Shown in pieces: positions 14,138 to 20,909 of a stretch of 21,275 nt of DNA; the first letter of the stretch is position 1, and each line of letters starts with the position of its first letter. The translations under genes and the position numbers were made by a program. The DNA comes from Candidatus Nitrosopolaris nunavutensis (GTDB taxonomy: Archaea > Thermoproteota > Nitrososphaeria > Nitrososphaerales > Nitrososphaeraceae), in contig DAOM01000153.1 in assembly GCA_002501855.1 (NCBI GenBank), positions 18,171-39,445 of the forward strand, written 5' to 3'. The notes under the pieces are model-generated. The model saw only the letters and a list, made by a program, of their open reading frames with translations, did no database searches and was not told the DNA's origin.

Positions 14138-15133
14138 TTAGTTACTAGCCTTTGATCCTAACTTGCCCAATTGCGCCAACAACGCAGCTAACTGGATTTC
14201 AGGATGGGCACCCGCTGCGAGTCTGTAATCATATTCTGCCATTAGAGCTGCGAATTCATCAGGATGATCCAATTTCATATCATACGCTTCCTGATTAGCA
14301 TATTTGAGAAAATCATTTTCAGACAATCCATACACGTTTGTCAATTCAAATAGTTTGACCCTGGCGTCAGTGAACCTACCAGCAAGAGCTAGTCTGATAA
14401 CTTCTCCGACTTTGGATTTGCCTGAAAGCCCTCTTGATGCAATTACATTGGCGTGTGTTACGGACCCCATGCCAGCCGACGCCTGGAGTATGTTAATAGA
14501 GTGGCGTAAGTCTCCCGAAGTGGCATCATAGATCTGTGAGAGTGCTTTTTCTTCAAATTTAGTTCCTTCTTTTTCACAGATCGTTTTTAGGTGTCGTACG
14601 AGGTCTTCCTTCGCCAATCTTGTAAACCGAAAGACTACACACCTACTCTGCAGAGGCTCAATTATCTGGGACAGATAATTACAAATAATAATGAAGCGAG
14701 TCGTTCTCGAGCTGTCTTCAATGATTCTCCTTAGGGCAGTCTGCGCTTCAGAAGTCATCTCATCTGCCTCATCAAGTATAATTATTCTAAACGGTTTCTC
14801 GTCCCTGTTACCGGTAATTAGCTTCATGACCGCGGCGAATTCCTTAACCCTCTCCCGAACCATCTTGATCCCTCTTTCGTCAGACGCATTTAACTCGAGA
14901 GTATCCCTCCGCCATTCTTCTCCTAACAGCTGTCGCGCGATACACAACGCGGTTGTAGTCTTTCCCACTCCTGGAGGACCTGCAAATAACAAATGTGGCA
15001 GCTCATTTGGAATATTGATAAGTTGATGCAGAGCGTTGACAATTTCTTTTTGGTCTATAACTTCATTTAGTGTTAACGGGCGATATCTCTCAACCCACAT
15101 CAAATTTGAGAGATTTTTGTTTATTGTTGGCAT
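14138..15133 (-). CDS. rfcS: Replication factor C small subunit (clamp loader)
   Basis: A 331-aa AAA+ protein that, with the large subunit, loads the PCNA sliding clamp onto primed DNA. Motifs in order: the RFC box WVERYRPLTLNEVIDQ (13-28), Walker A GPPGVGKT (52-59), LELNASDERGI (about 79-89), Walker B IILDEADEM (118-126), sensor 1 around TRFIIICNY, and the SRC arginine-finger motif LQSRCVVFRF (161-170). The C-terminal collar domain is present, and length is normal. The ATG at 15131-15133 has a TATA box centred 26 bp upstream, so the message is leaderless. It shares a 139-bp divergent promoter region with gins23-mcm, placing clamp loading and the replicative helicase side by side. Confidence 0.95.
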   Translation of the reverse strand: MPTINKNLSNLMWVERYRPLTLNEVIDQKEIVNALHQLINIPNELPHLLFAGPPGVGKTTTALCIARQLLGEEWRRDTLELNASDERGIKMVRERVKEFAAVMKLITGNRDEKPFRIIILDEADEMTSEAQTALRRIIEDSSRTTRFIIICNYLSQIIEPLQSRCVVFRFTRLAKEDLVRHLKTICEKEGTKFEEKALSQIYDATSGDLRHSINILQASAGMGSVTHANVIASRGLSGKSKVGEVIRLALAGRFTDARVKLFELTNVYGLSENDFLKYANQEAYDMKLDHPDEFAALMAEYDYRLAAGAHPEIQLAALLAQLGKLGSKASN

Positions 15134-15154
15134 GCGTGGTGGAATACCTGACTC

Positions 15155-15162
15155 TTTTTATA
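15155..15162 (-). promoter_or_regulatory. TATA box of rfcS
   Basis: TATAAAAA on the minus strand, centred 26 bp before the ATG at 15133, predicting a leaderless mRNA. Confidence 0.65.
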
Positions 15163-15231
15163 TCATAATAAGTTAACTAAATAACTCGCCTTCGAGTTTA
15201 GCTCGCAGCTTAACAAAAGCTGTCCTGACAA

Positions 15232-15258
15232 AAGATATAACGATCAATAATTATATAC
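15232..15258 (+). promoter_or_regulatory. Promoter elements of gins23-mcm
   Basis: Two TATA-like stretches: GATATAAC centred about 15236 (predicted start near 15262, leader about 11 nt) and TTATATAC at 15251-15258 (predicted start near 15280, just inside the called TTG). The first agrees better with the TTG at 15273. Confidence 0.4.
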
Positions 15259-15272
15259 TCAACACAGTTAGA

Positions 15273-15812
15273 TTGCCTAGTAATACTTCTTCAGATAATG
15301 AGGTCAAAATTATTCAAGGCGCTTATCGCATAGAATATTTGATGGAAGAAGTTAGGGTATCATACAAACGAGATGTAAATGTGTCTGTAGGCGGCCTCAC
15401 AATCGACGCAAAGGAAGGTGATCTATCATCCCTTCCTCGATGGGTAGCAAAAATTTTGTTGGACCAAGACACTGTTGAAATTCCAGATAATCACGTCTCT
15501 ACATATATTTCCAGAGCTTTGAATCGCGAAAGAATAGCAAAGCCTCATGATCTGTCCGGAATAGATACCGATTTTTATATAAGAGTTAATGATTATTTAG
15601 AGGGTTTGAAGGAAAGAGAAAGGGAAAATCTGATAGTTTCAATGAACTCGTTCATAGCTTCTCGTCTCGAAAAAATTGTCAAGCTCGCAGCCGCGTCTCC
15701 TCTTTCACCAGAACTAAAAGAAAAACTCTCAGCTGAAGAAAATGAACTCTATATTCTTGTTCACAATTCTTCTTCAACATTCAAACAGAGAGTGTTAAAG
15801 AAATTTGTCTGA
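15273..15812 (+). CDS. gins23: GINS complex subunit, BA domain order (Gins23)
   Basis: A 179-aa protein of the replicative CMG-like helicase. The small beta-rich B domain comes first (about 24-75: VRVSYKRDVNVSVGGLTIDA, then the EGDLSSLPRWVAKILLDQDT stretch typical of GINS). The helical A domain follows (about 83-179), with ALNRERIAKPHDLSGIDTDF and YIRVNDYL. B-before-A is the order of eukaryotic Psf2/Psf3 and archaeal Gins23; Gins51 has the reverse order. The TTG at 15273 is used; ATG at codon 24 is possible but would begin right at the B domain. Its stop overlaps the mcm start by eight bases. In Sulfolobus, gins23 is likewise next to mcm, which supports the call. Confidence 0.82.
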   Translation: MPSNTSSDNEVKIIQGAYRIEYLMEEVRVSYKRDVNVSVGGLTIDAKEGDLSSLPRWVAKILLDQDTVEIPDNHVSTYISRALNRERIAKPHDLSGIDTDFYIRVNDYLEGLKERERENLIVSMNSFIASRLEKIVKLAAASPLSPELKEKLSAEENELYILVHNSSSTFKQRVLKKFV

Positions 15813-17874
15813 GCAACAAACCTTAGCGGCATTATCCAACAATTTAGAAAAGTTTTTACGATCATTTAAAGATAAAGATGGGACCTACAAGTATTTTGAT
15901 AGTATTAACCATATGATGGCCTCGAACTCTGTTTCACTTGTAGTTGATTATATTGATTTCGATACATTTAGGCCAGATCTTGCCAAGCATATCACACATA
16001 ATCCAGACGACATGTTAGAGGCATTTAATGCCGCGGTGTTATCAATTCTAACCGAAATCCACCCAGATTACGCATTGGAAATACGAGATAAAATCAAAGT
16101 TAGAATAGGAAATTATACCGTACAGAAGGGCTTGCGAGATATAAATGCCGAGGTAATAGACAAATTAATTGGAGTTTCGGGTATGGTCGTGAGGTCATCC
16201 GAGGTTAAACCACTTGCCAAGAAGATCGGCTATCGCTGCCTCAACTGTAACACCATTACCGAAGCGCAATTGAAAGGACTACAACTGAGGCAACCTTTGA
16301 AGTGCATAAACTGTTCAGAGAAAGAGCTTGAGATGGATCCGGAAAATAGCATTTTTAGTGACTTTCAAATGGTAAGACTTCAGGAATTACCTGAGGATCT
16401 ACCAGCTGGTCAGCTCCCACACTATGTGGAAGTCACAGTGATGGGTGACCTTGTTGATCAATGTCGACCGGGGGACAGAATTATGTTAACCGGTATTATC
16501 AGAATAGAGCAAGACCAAATCTCCCCGCAAGTAAAGACTAGCCTATTCCGCTTACGAATGGAAGGAAATAACATTGAATATCTTGGCGGACGGGCCGGTA
16601 GCAAGGAGATGCGAACTGTCGAAAGAATGGCAATTAGCACAGAAGATGAAAAACAGATCTTGGCTATAGCAAGCAAACCGGATGCATATGACAAACTTAT
16701 AGCTTCTTTTGCTCCCCACGTCTACGGTCACGAAGTAATCAAAGAAGCAATTTTATTATTAATAGTAGGATCAGTAACAAAAAAACTAGAAGACGGATCA
16801 ACTCGCAGGGGAGATCTCAATGTCTTTTTGGTCGGCGATCCTGGCACTGCAAAATCGGAAATGTTAAAGTTCGCCGCTAAAATTGCACCGAGGGGTCTTT
16901 ATACCTCTGGACGAGGTACGACAGCAGCAGGTCTGACTGCTGCCGTAATTCGAGACAAGTCTGGGATAATGATGCTCGAAGCTGGGGCTGTGGTGTTAGG
17001 AGACCAGGGTTTGGTTTGCATTGATGAGTTTGATAAGATAAAGCCTGAAGACCGCTCAGCATTGCATGAAGTTATGGAACAACAGACCTGCTCTGTAGCA
17101 AAAGGAGGTATTGTTGCCACATTAAATGCACGAACTTCCATCTTGTCGGCAGCGAACCCGCTCTATGGGAAGTATGATCCATTCAAGAATATAACAGAGA
17201 ATGTTAATTTGCCCATTCCGCTTTTGACTCGATTTGACATCATTTATGTGGTTAGAGACACGCCAGAGAAAGAGAAGGATAGCCGTGTAGCGAGTCACAT
17301 TTTGGAGCTTCATCGTGATTCAGGACGTGCAGCGCATCCTGCGATCGATATAGATCTGTTCAGTAAATATCTTGCATTTTCGAAACAGATCGAACCACGG
17401 CTAACGATTGAAGCAATTGATATTATTAAAAATTATTACATGAAAATGAGAAATGTCGACTCCGAAGGTATGATCACCGTTACACCCAGACAGCTTGAAG
17501 GTCTGATTAGACTATCTACGGCAAGGGCGAGATTGTTGCTAAAAGACAAAGTGGATACCGATGATGCGGAACGTGCAATCTACCTTGTGCAAAGAATGTT
17601 AGAAACTGCGGGAGTTGATGTTAACACGGGAAGGGTAGATCTAGGTGTACTGCATGGCAAGCCTCACAGCGAGATCTCCAAGTTGAAGGTATTTATGGAA
17701 GTTTTTAATGCACTTTCTGGACAAGATAAAAATGATGTAGAAGAAAAGAATTTCATTAATGAGCTTGCAAAGACAGGGAAATTCACTGAGGAGGAGGCAA
17801 GAACTTTTATCAAAAAGGCTATGCAAAACGGACAGATATACGAAAGGAAATCGGGCTCTTACGCCAAAGCATAA
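15805..17874 (+). CDS. mcm: Replicative DNA helicase MCM
   Basis: A 689-aa ATP-driven hexameric helicase that unwinds DNA at forks with GINS. The N-terminal DNA-binding part carries a zinc site RCLNCNT...PLKCINCSEK (Cys145, 148, 167, 170). The AAA+ core has Walker A GDPGTAKS (344-351), Walker B VCIDEFDKI (404-412), sensor 1 Asn451 in SAANPLYGKYDP and the arginine-finger motif LLTRFDIIY (Arg476). A winged-helix tail follows from about 610. Length is normal for archaeal MCM and all ATPase residues are intact. The start is TTG at 15805-15807, lying inside the end of gins23 (stop TGA at 15810-15812); the next Met is at codon 37 and would cut the N-terminal domain, so the TTG is well supported. 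Translation is probably coupled to gins23. Confidence 0.95.
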   Translation: MSEQQTLAALSNNLEKFLRSFKDKDGTYKYFDSINHMMASNSVSLVVDYIDFDTFRPDLAKHITHNPDDMLEAFNAAVLSILTEIHPDYALEIRDKIKVRIGNYTVQKGLRDINAEVIDKLIGVSGMVVRSSEVKPLAKKIGYRCLNCNTITEAQLKGLQLRQPLKCINCSEKELEMDPENSIFSDFQMVRLQELPEDLPAGQLPHYVEVTVMGDLVDQCRPGDRIMLTGIIRIEQDQISPQVKTSLFRLRMEGNNIEYLGGRAGSKEMRTVERMAISTEDEKQILAIASKPDAYDKLIASFAPHVYGHEVIKEAILLLIVGSVTKKLEDGSTRRGDLNVFLVGDPGTAKSEMLKFAAKIAPRGLYTSGRGTTAAGLTAAVIRDKSGIMMLEAGAVVLGDQGLVCIDEFDKIKPEDRSALHEVMEQQTCSVAKGGIVATLNARTSILSAANPLYGKYDPFKNITENVNLPIPLLTRFDIIYVVRDTPEKEKDSRVASHILELHRDSGRAAHPAIDIDLFSKYLAFSKQIEPRLTIEAIDIIKNYYMKMRNVDSEGMITVTPRQLEGLIRLSTARARLLLKDKVDTDDAERAIYLVQRMLETAGVDVNTGRVDLGVLHGKPHSEISKLKVFMEVFNALSGQDKNDVEEKNFINELAKTGKFTEEEARTFIKKAMQNGQIYERKSGSYAKA

Positions 17875-17879
17875 AAAAA
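17873..17879 (-). terminator. Oligo-T terminator of the cyclase gene
   Basis: Seven A on the plus strand are seven T on the minus strand, about 33 bases after the cyclase stop. They overlap the mcm stop codon, so the two convergent genes end within 40 bp of each other. Confidence 0.4.
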
Positions 17880-17911
17880 GTATTTGCAAAGTATGAGTGA
17901 CATAATAAAAT

Positions 17912-18859
17912 TTACTCGGTCAGATTGAGACTATCTTGAATGGTCCTTTCATTCTCACTCAAGCTGACATATAGATGATAAATATCTCCAGTATTACTAC
18001 TAGAATAATTCCAAATAAGTGGGCTTAGTGGTAATTGTCTAAAAGTAGACTTTTGTTGGTCTTCCAGTACCTCATACACTAATTGGCCGATTATGATTTG
18101 ATCGGGCTTTGCGAGTGTAGTCATCTTGGTTGCGATGCTCATAGTATAACCTAATATATCGAGCTGGGGCCTTTTCGATACAATTTTTCCATCTATCGTG
18201 CGAGTCTCCCATCCGTATTGTACTACCGCATTCTCACCAACATCTATTCCGATTCTTACATTCAGCTCAGGATAATCATATTGATTTAGTATTGGATTTA
18301 GACCCTCCCGAACCACTTTGATCATAGAGCAAGCGCAATTTACCGCGTTAATGGACGGCAGATAGAAGTCACTAGAGTCAACCATAAAAAAAGCTAGGAT
18401 TGCATCCCCGATGTATTTTAGTACATATCCGCCGTATGCTGCTATCATTAAGGACATTTCCTGACTAAAAGCCTGGATTATCGTCGCAAGCCTATCGACA
18501 GGAAGCGTCATTAGCAGTCTAGTTGAATCCACCAAATCTACATGCAAAATCACTAGAGTAACCTTGGACTTCGCATAGATTTCCAGAATGTTTTGGGTCT
18601 CTTCCATTGAGATGTTAAAGTCAGATCCTACTTTCAGAGCCCCCCACATTCTGGATTGTGCTAGTTTAATAGCTTTATTGATGTTAACCACATCATCAAG
18701 ATAAAACTTGCTTAACAGTGGAACGTCAGAGACATTTTTGGCGGTTATTTTTCTTCTTTCCTCTTCGCTGTTCTCCCTTTGAATAATTCGCATGACCTCC
18801 TCTTGGGTTATATCCAACTCAAGAGCAATTATATCTGGCATTATTCCGGAGTTATACAA
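17912..18859 (-). CDS. HTH plus class III nucleotidyl cyclase-like protein
   Basis: A 315-aa protein from TTG 18859. The N terminus (GIMPDIIALELDITQEEVMR) is the second half of a helix-turn-helix whose first helix lies upstream of the TTG in the same open frame. A second helical HTH-like segment is at about 70-95. The cyclase domain starts at about 100: VILHVDLVDSTRL (metal Asp108), YVLKYIGDAILAFF (Lys148, Asp152) and PQLDILGYT (Asp234). The next segment, TMSIATKM, has Ser241 and Lys245 where class III cyclases usually carry Asn and Arg for the transition state. It may make a cyclic nucleotide weakly or act as a nucleotide sensor joined to DNA binding. ATG 18841 is also in frame. The true start may be further upstream, at the ATA at 18892 after a Shine-Dalgarno. 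Confidence 0.78.
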   Translation of the reverse strand: MYNSGIMPDIIALELDITQEEVMRIIQRENSEEERRKITAKNVSDVPLLSKFYLDDVVNINKAIKLAQSRMWGALKVGSDFNISMEETQNILEIYAKSKVTLVILHVDLVDSTRLLMTLPVDRLATIIQAFSQEMSLMIAAYGGYVLKYIGDAILAFFMVDSSDFYLPSINAVNCACSMIKVVREGLNPILNQYDYPELNVRIGIDVGENAVVQYGWETRTIDGKIVSKRPQLDILGYTMSIATKMTTLAKPDQIIIGQLVYEVLEDQQKSTFRQLPLSPLIWNYSSSNTGDIYHLYVSLSENERTIQDSLNLTE

Positions 18860-18898
18860 ATTAAGTATAGTCTGCCTCTGCTCTGTAGTTATATTATT

Positions 18899-18905
18899 TC
18901 ACCTC
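18899..18905 (-). promoter_or_regulatory. Strong Shine-Dalgarno before the cyclase gene
   Basis: GAGGTGA on the minus strand is a full match to the 16S 3'-end complement (UCACCUC). Six bases later comes an in-frame ATA (18892-18890), with no ATG, GTG or TTG until 18859, 39 bases from the Shine-Dalgarno. This suggests initiation at or near the ATA. Confidence 0.5.
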
Positions 18906-18931
18906 GTTATCATAACAATCAAAATTGCGAA

Positions 18932-18938
18932 TTATAAG
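18932..18938 (-). promoter_or_regulatory. TATA-like element of the cyclase gene
   Basis: On the minus strand CTTATAA, centred near 18935. It predicts transcription from about 18909, four bases before the Shine-Dalgarno. Read on the plus strand, the same AT stretch would point to 18961. Confidence 0.4.
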
Positions 18939-19235
18939 TATAGCTTTGATTAGGAAAACATATGATTTTATCTATGTTGGCTGTATATCATTATCGAAGG
19001 CAATTACAAACTACTCTGCATATGGATATGTACTGTACACCAATTTGTTACCCCAGATTTACAGCAACATATTCGAGTGTATTACGATTGTTTAGCAAAT
19101 CTTGACTTTGAAAATTGCAGCTGAACAACAGTATATGAATTACTTATTAATGAAATTTGCTATTAAACACGAATGCCTGCAGAATAACAATATCCAAGAG
19201 GCATTTGCTTTGCCGCTTTCTCGTCTGTAGGGACG
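18939..19235. other. Spacer, about 300 bp
   Basis: No gene firmly supported. A 47-codon plus-strand frame (18962-19105) has an ATG about 27 bp after the TATA-like stretch at 18932-18938, but its product is unremarkable (many Tyr, Thr and Arg) and matches nothing I know. No RNA gene or strong repeat seen. Confidence 0.35.
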
Positions 19236-19496
19236 TTATTGTAGCTTGATAATCTCATCCCAGGTTCCATTCGCTGAAAGCATATAGTATTTGCTTGTGT
19301 TTCCAGATTCAAATTGTATGATATCTCCAGCTGATATTTGGATTTGAAATAATTTGTTTAGGTACTGAAGAAAGCTAGGTCCTGCCACTATGCTTTTGGC
19401 TTCCATTTCAGGTGGCTTGTTGTGATATTTTTGCAGCGCATCGACTAATCCCAATGTACTAATTTCTTCCACCAGGTCTGCCAAGTCCATAAACAT
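19236..19496 (-). CDS. Unknown 86-aa protein
   Basis: I do not recognise a family. From the ATG at 19494-19496 it begins MFMDLADLVEEISTLGLVDA, has a helical first half, and ends with strand-like segments (SAGDIIQFESGNTSKYYMLS) and NGTWDEIIKLQ. No membrane span or metal motif. The frame extends back to TTG 19529, where it overlaps the end of the upstream ORF (19516-19722) by 14 bases in a different frame. It is either the second gene of a small two-gene unit or the downstream half of one gene split by a frameshift. Confidence 0.45.
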   Translation of the reverse strand: MFMDLADLVEEISTLGLVDALQKYHNKPPEMEAKSIVAGPSFLQYLNKLFQIQISAGDIIQFESGNTSKYYMLSANGTWDEIIKLQ

Positions 19497-19515
19497 CGAA
19501 TTTCGCCTGTAGACT

Positions 19516-19722
19516 CTAAGTACTGCCAATAATAGTTACATTCATTCCATGAGTATACATAATGTGATCTTGAGAGGTGGTGCCAACTAAGTATTGATGA
19601 AAAATCCCTGACCGATCTAACTTGGTTTTCAATCCTATACTCAGAACCTGGGTTCTATCATTAATCAGCAGGGCTCGAATTAAATGTTCTATAATAATTC
19701 TCCATACTGGATTAGAAGCCAA
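19516..19722 (-). CDS. Unknown 68-aa protein, possibly 5' part of a frame-shifted gene
   Basis: I do not recognise a family. It starts with TTG at 19720-19722 (MASNPVWRIIIEHLIRALLI), is soluble and looks like real protein: an amphipathic first helix, then strand-like segments VLSIGLKTKLDRSGIFHQYL and DHIMYTHGMNVTIIGS just before the stop. The end comes abruptly after a beta-like stretch, and the following frame continues at once, so a frameshift is conceivable. It is divergent from the DUF2024 gene, with 38 bp between the starts; an AT-rich stretch at about 19750-19760 is placed for its promoter. Confidence 0.45.
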   Translation of the reverse strand: MASNPVWRIIIEHLIRALLINDRTQVLSIGLKTKLDRSGIFHQYLVGTTSQDHIMYTHGMNVTIIGST

Positions 19723-19730
19723 CGATATGG

Positions 19731-19738
19731 AATAAATA
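19731..19738 (+). promoter_or_regulatory. TATA box of the DUF2024 gene
   Basis: AATAAATA, centred 26-27 bp before the ATG at 19761, predicting a leaderless message and supporting this ATG over the TTG at 19746. Confidence 0.55.
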
Positions 19739-19760
19739 ATGTTACTTGAGAATTAATCTT

Positions 19761-20024
19761 ATGGAATGTGCAGTATACGATACATATGTACAAAAGAGTG
19801 ATGGCAAAACGATGCACTTTGACGTTGTGGTAGAGGCGGATACTTCTCACGAGAAGGCAGTTGAGTATGGCAAGCGGTATCTCGCAAGCGTTGGTCAGGC
19901 GGAGCAAAAAATGACTCAAGAAGAATGTCAATTCTGTCATATCCAGGAAGCACCCCCACCAATTGAAAGAGATATTGCTTCGAACGGGTATTACATACAA
20001 AAGATGGAAGGCTGTCCACAATAA
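19761..20024 (+). CDS. DUF2024 family protein
   Basis: An 87-aa soluble protein matching the DUF2024 pattern. The opening VYDTYVQKSDGKTMHFDVVV is the family signature, followed by EKAVEYGKRYLASVGQ, then ECQFCHIQEAP with a CX2CH motif, and a C-terminal IASNGYYIQKMEGC. Family length is about 85-95 aa, so it is complete. The function of DUF2024 is not known to me; the Cys/His pair may bind a metal. The ATG at 19761 is favoured by a TATA box 26-27 bp upstream; TTG 19746 would add five residues. It stands alone, divergent from a small unknown ORF, and is followed by a T-rich terminator-like sequence. Confidence 0.82.
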   Translation: MECAVYDTYVQKSDGKTMHFDVVVEADTSHEKAVEYGKRYLASVGQAEQKMTQEECQFCHIQEAPPPIERDIASNGYYIQKMEGCPQ

Positions 20025-20037
20025 AAACTGAATTTTT

Positions 20038-20055
20038 AAATAAATTTATTTTTTT
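20038..20055 (+). terminator. AT palindrome plus T7 terminator after the DUF2024 gene
   Basis: The self-complementary AAATAAATTTATTT runs into seven T ending at 20055, 14-31 bases after the stop. The oligo-T alone would suffice in archaea. Confidence 0.5.
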
Positions 20056-20396
20056 AAGTTCTAAACAAGTTGTATTTGGCAATCAGCACACATTCATAAA
20101 GTACTTTGTTGATAATGGATTAGTGGTCGAAGATCCTATTGACAGGAAAACGAAGGATGGCTAGAAATTGAGAATTGGTCACAGACAGATGTAACCTCTC
20201 TTCTCTCTTCTGTACGCCTCATAAGGAACCACATTAACGTGCTAGCAGCTAAAGTGAGGCAATGGTCCCTGTTTCATTTGGTATCGAAAGAGGTGAACCG
20301 TTAGCAAGAAAGGGGATGGAGCTCCTCCCCACAAGATTAAGAAAAGGGATCCAAGTACCAATCTGCGACGAAGAGCTGGTTTTATCGTTTCCGTGA
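20056..20396 (+). pseudogene. Possible decayed gene: three coding-like segments in shifted frames
   Basis: Three open segments overlap in a chain, each in a different plus-strand frame. The first (open 20044-20164) encodes FGNQHTFIKYFVDNGLVVED and ends in TAG. The second (20143-20304) has SLLSSVRLIRNHINVLAAKV. The third (20253-20396, ATG at 20262) has VPVSFGIERGEPLARKG and VPICDEELVLSFP. The first has no usable start codon. The residues look protein-like, with few low-complexity stretches, and every step between frames goes the same way, as if one gene had taken two small indels. I do not recognise a family. Chance open frames of 40-55 codons are also possible in spacer DNA, so this is weak. 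Confidence 0.25.
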
Positions 20397-20472
20397 ATTG
20401 TCAGAATTCACCCGGATGCAGATGCATACTTGTTACTCGACTAAATATGCGTTTCAGCCGTTATTGATAACG

Positions 20473-20480
20473 TTATATAA
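20473..20480 (+). promoter_or_regulatory. TATA box of the response regulator gene
   Basis: TTATATAA, centred about 26 bp before the GTG at 20502, the exact spacing for a leaderless mRNA starting on the GTG. The 75 bp before it hold nothing I can name. Confidence 0.6.
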
Positions 20481-20501
20481 TATCATATTTACGAAATATC
20501 T

Positions 20502-20909
20502 GTGATTAATAGAGACCAGAAGAATCTTTGTCCAAGAATCATGGTTGTTGATGATGAGAAGGATATTTTACGTATTTTAAAGCGTGATTTAGAATCTAGT
20601 AATTTCGAGAATAGATTCAATGTTGAGGTATTTTCCACTAGCGAGTCAGCTTTGAATGCTTTTGCAAGCCATCCTGATGACTATTATGATCTCGTACTCA
20701 CAGACATCAGAATGTCAAAAATGACCGGGTTTGAATTATATCGTCGTTTAAAAGAAAGAAGCCCATCAATCAAAATCGTATTCCTCACAGCATTTGAAAT
20801 AGATAGAAAAGAATTCGATAAGATCTTGGCGGATGCCCATTTTATTAACAAACCCGTCAGCATCTCTAATTTGGTCCCCAAGCTAAATTCAATTCTCGAC
20901 AAAAAGTAG
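20502..20909 (+). CDS. Stand-alone response regulator receiver domain (CheY-like)
   Basis: A 135-aa protein that is one receiver domain without an output domain. RIMVVDDEKDILRIL carries the acidic pair Asp17/Asp18; DLVLTDIRMSKMTGFELYRR has the phosphate-accepting Asp68; IVFLTAFE has Thr96; FINKPVSISNLVPKL has Lys117. All phosphorylation-site residues are intact, so it should be phosphorylated by a histidine kinase and signal by binding a partner. No kinase is in the window. The GTG start at 20502 is backed by the TATA box 26 bp upstream. Archaeal single-domain regulators of this kind are frequent; the partner cannot be told from here. Confidence 0.9.
   Translation: MINRDQKNLCPRIMVVDDEKDILRILKRDLESSNFENRFNVEVFSTSESALNAFASHPDDYYDLVLTDIRMSKMTGFELYRRLKERSPSIKIVFLTAFEIDRKEFDKILADAHFINKPVSISNLVPKLNSILDKK

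Noticed and set aside
18962..19105. 47-codon plus-strand frame after a TATA-like stretch
   Set aside because: Spacing to the AT stretch is right, but the same stretch serves the cyclase gene, and the product has no recognisable features.
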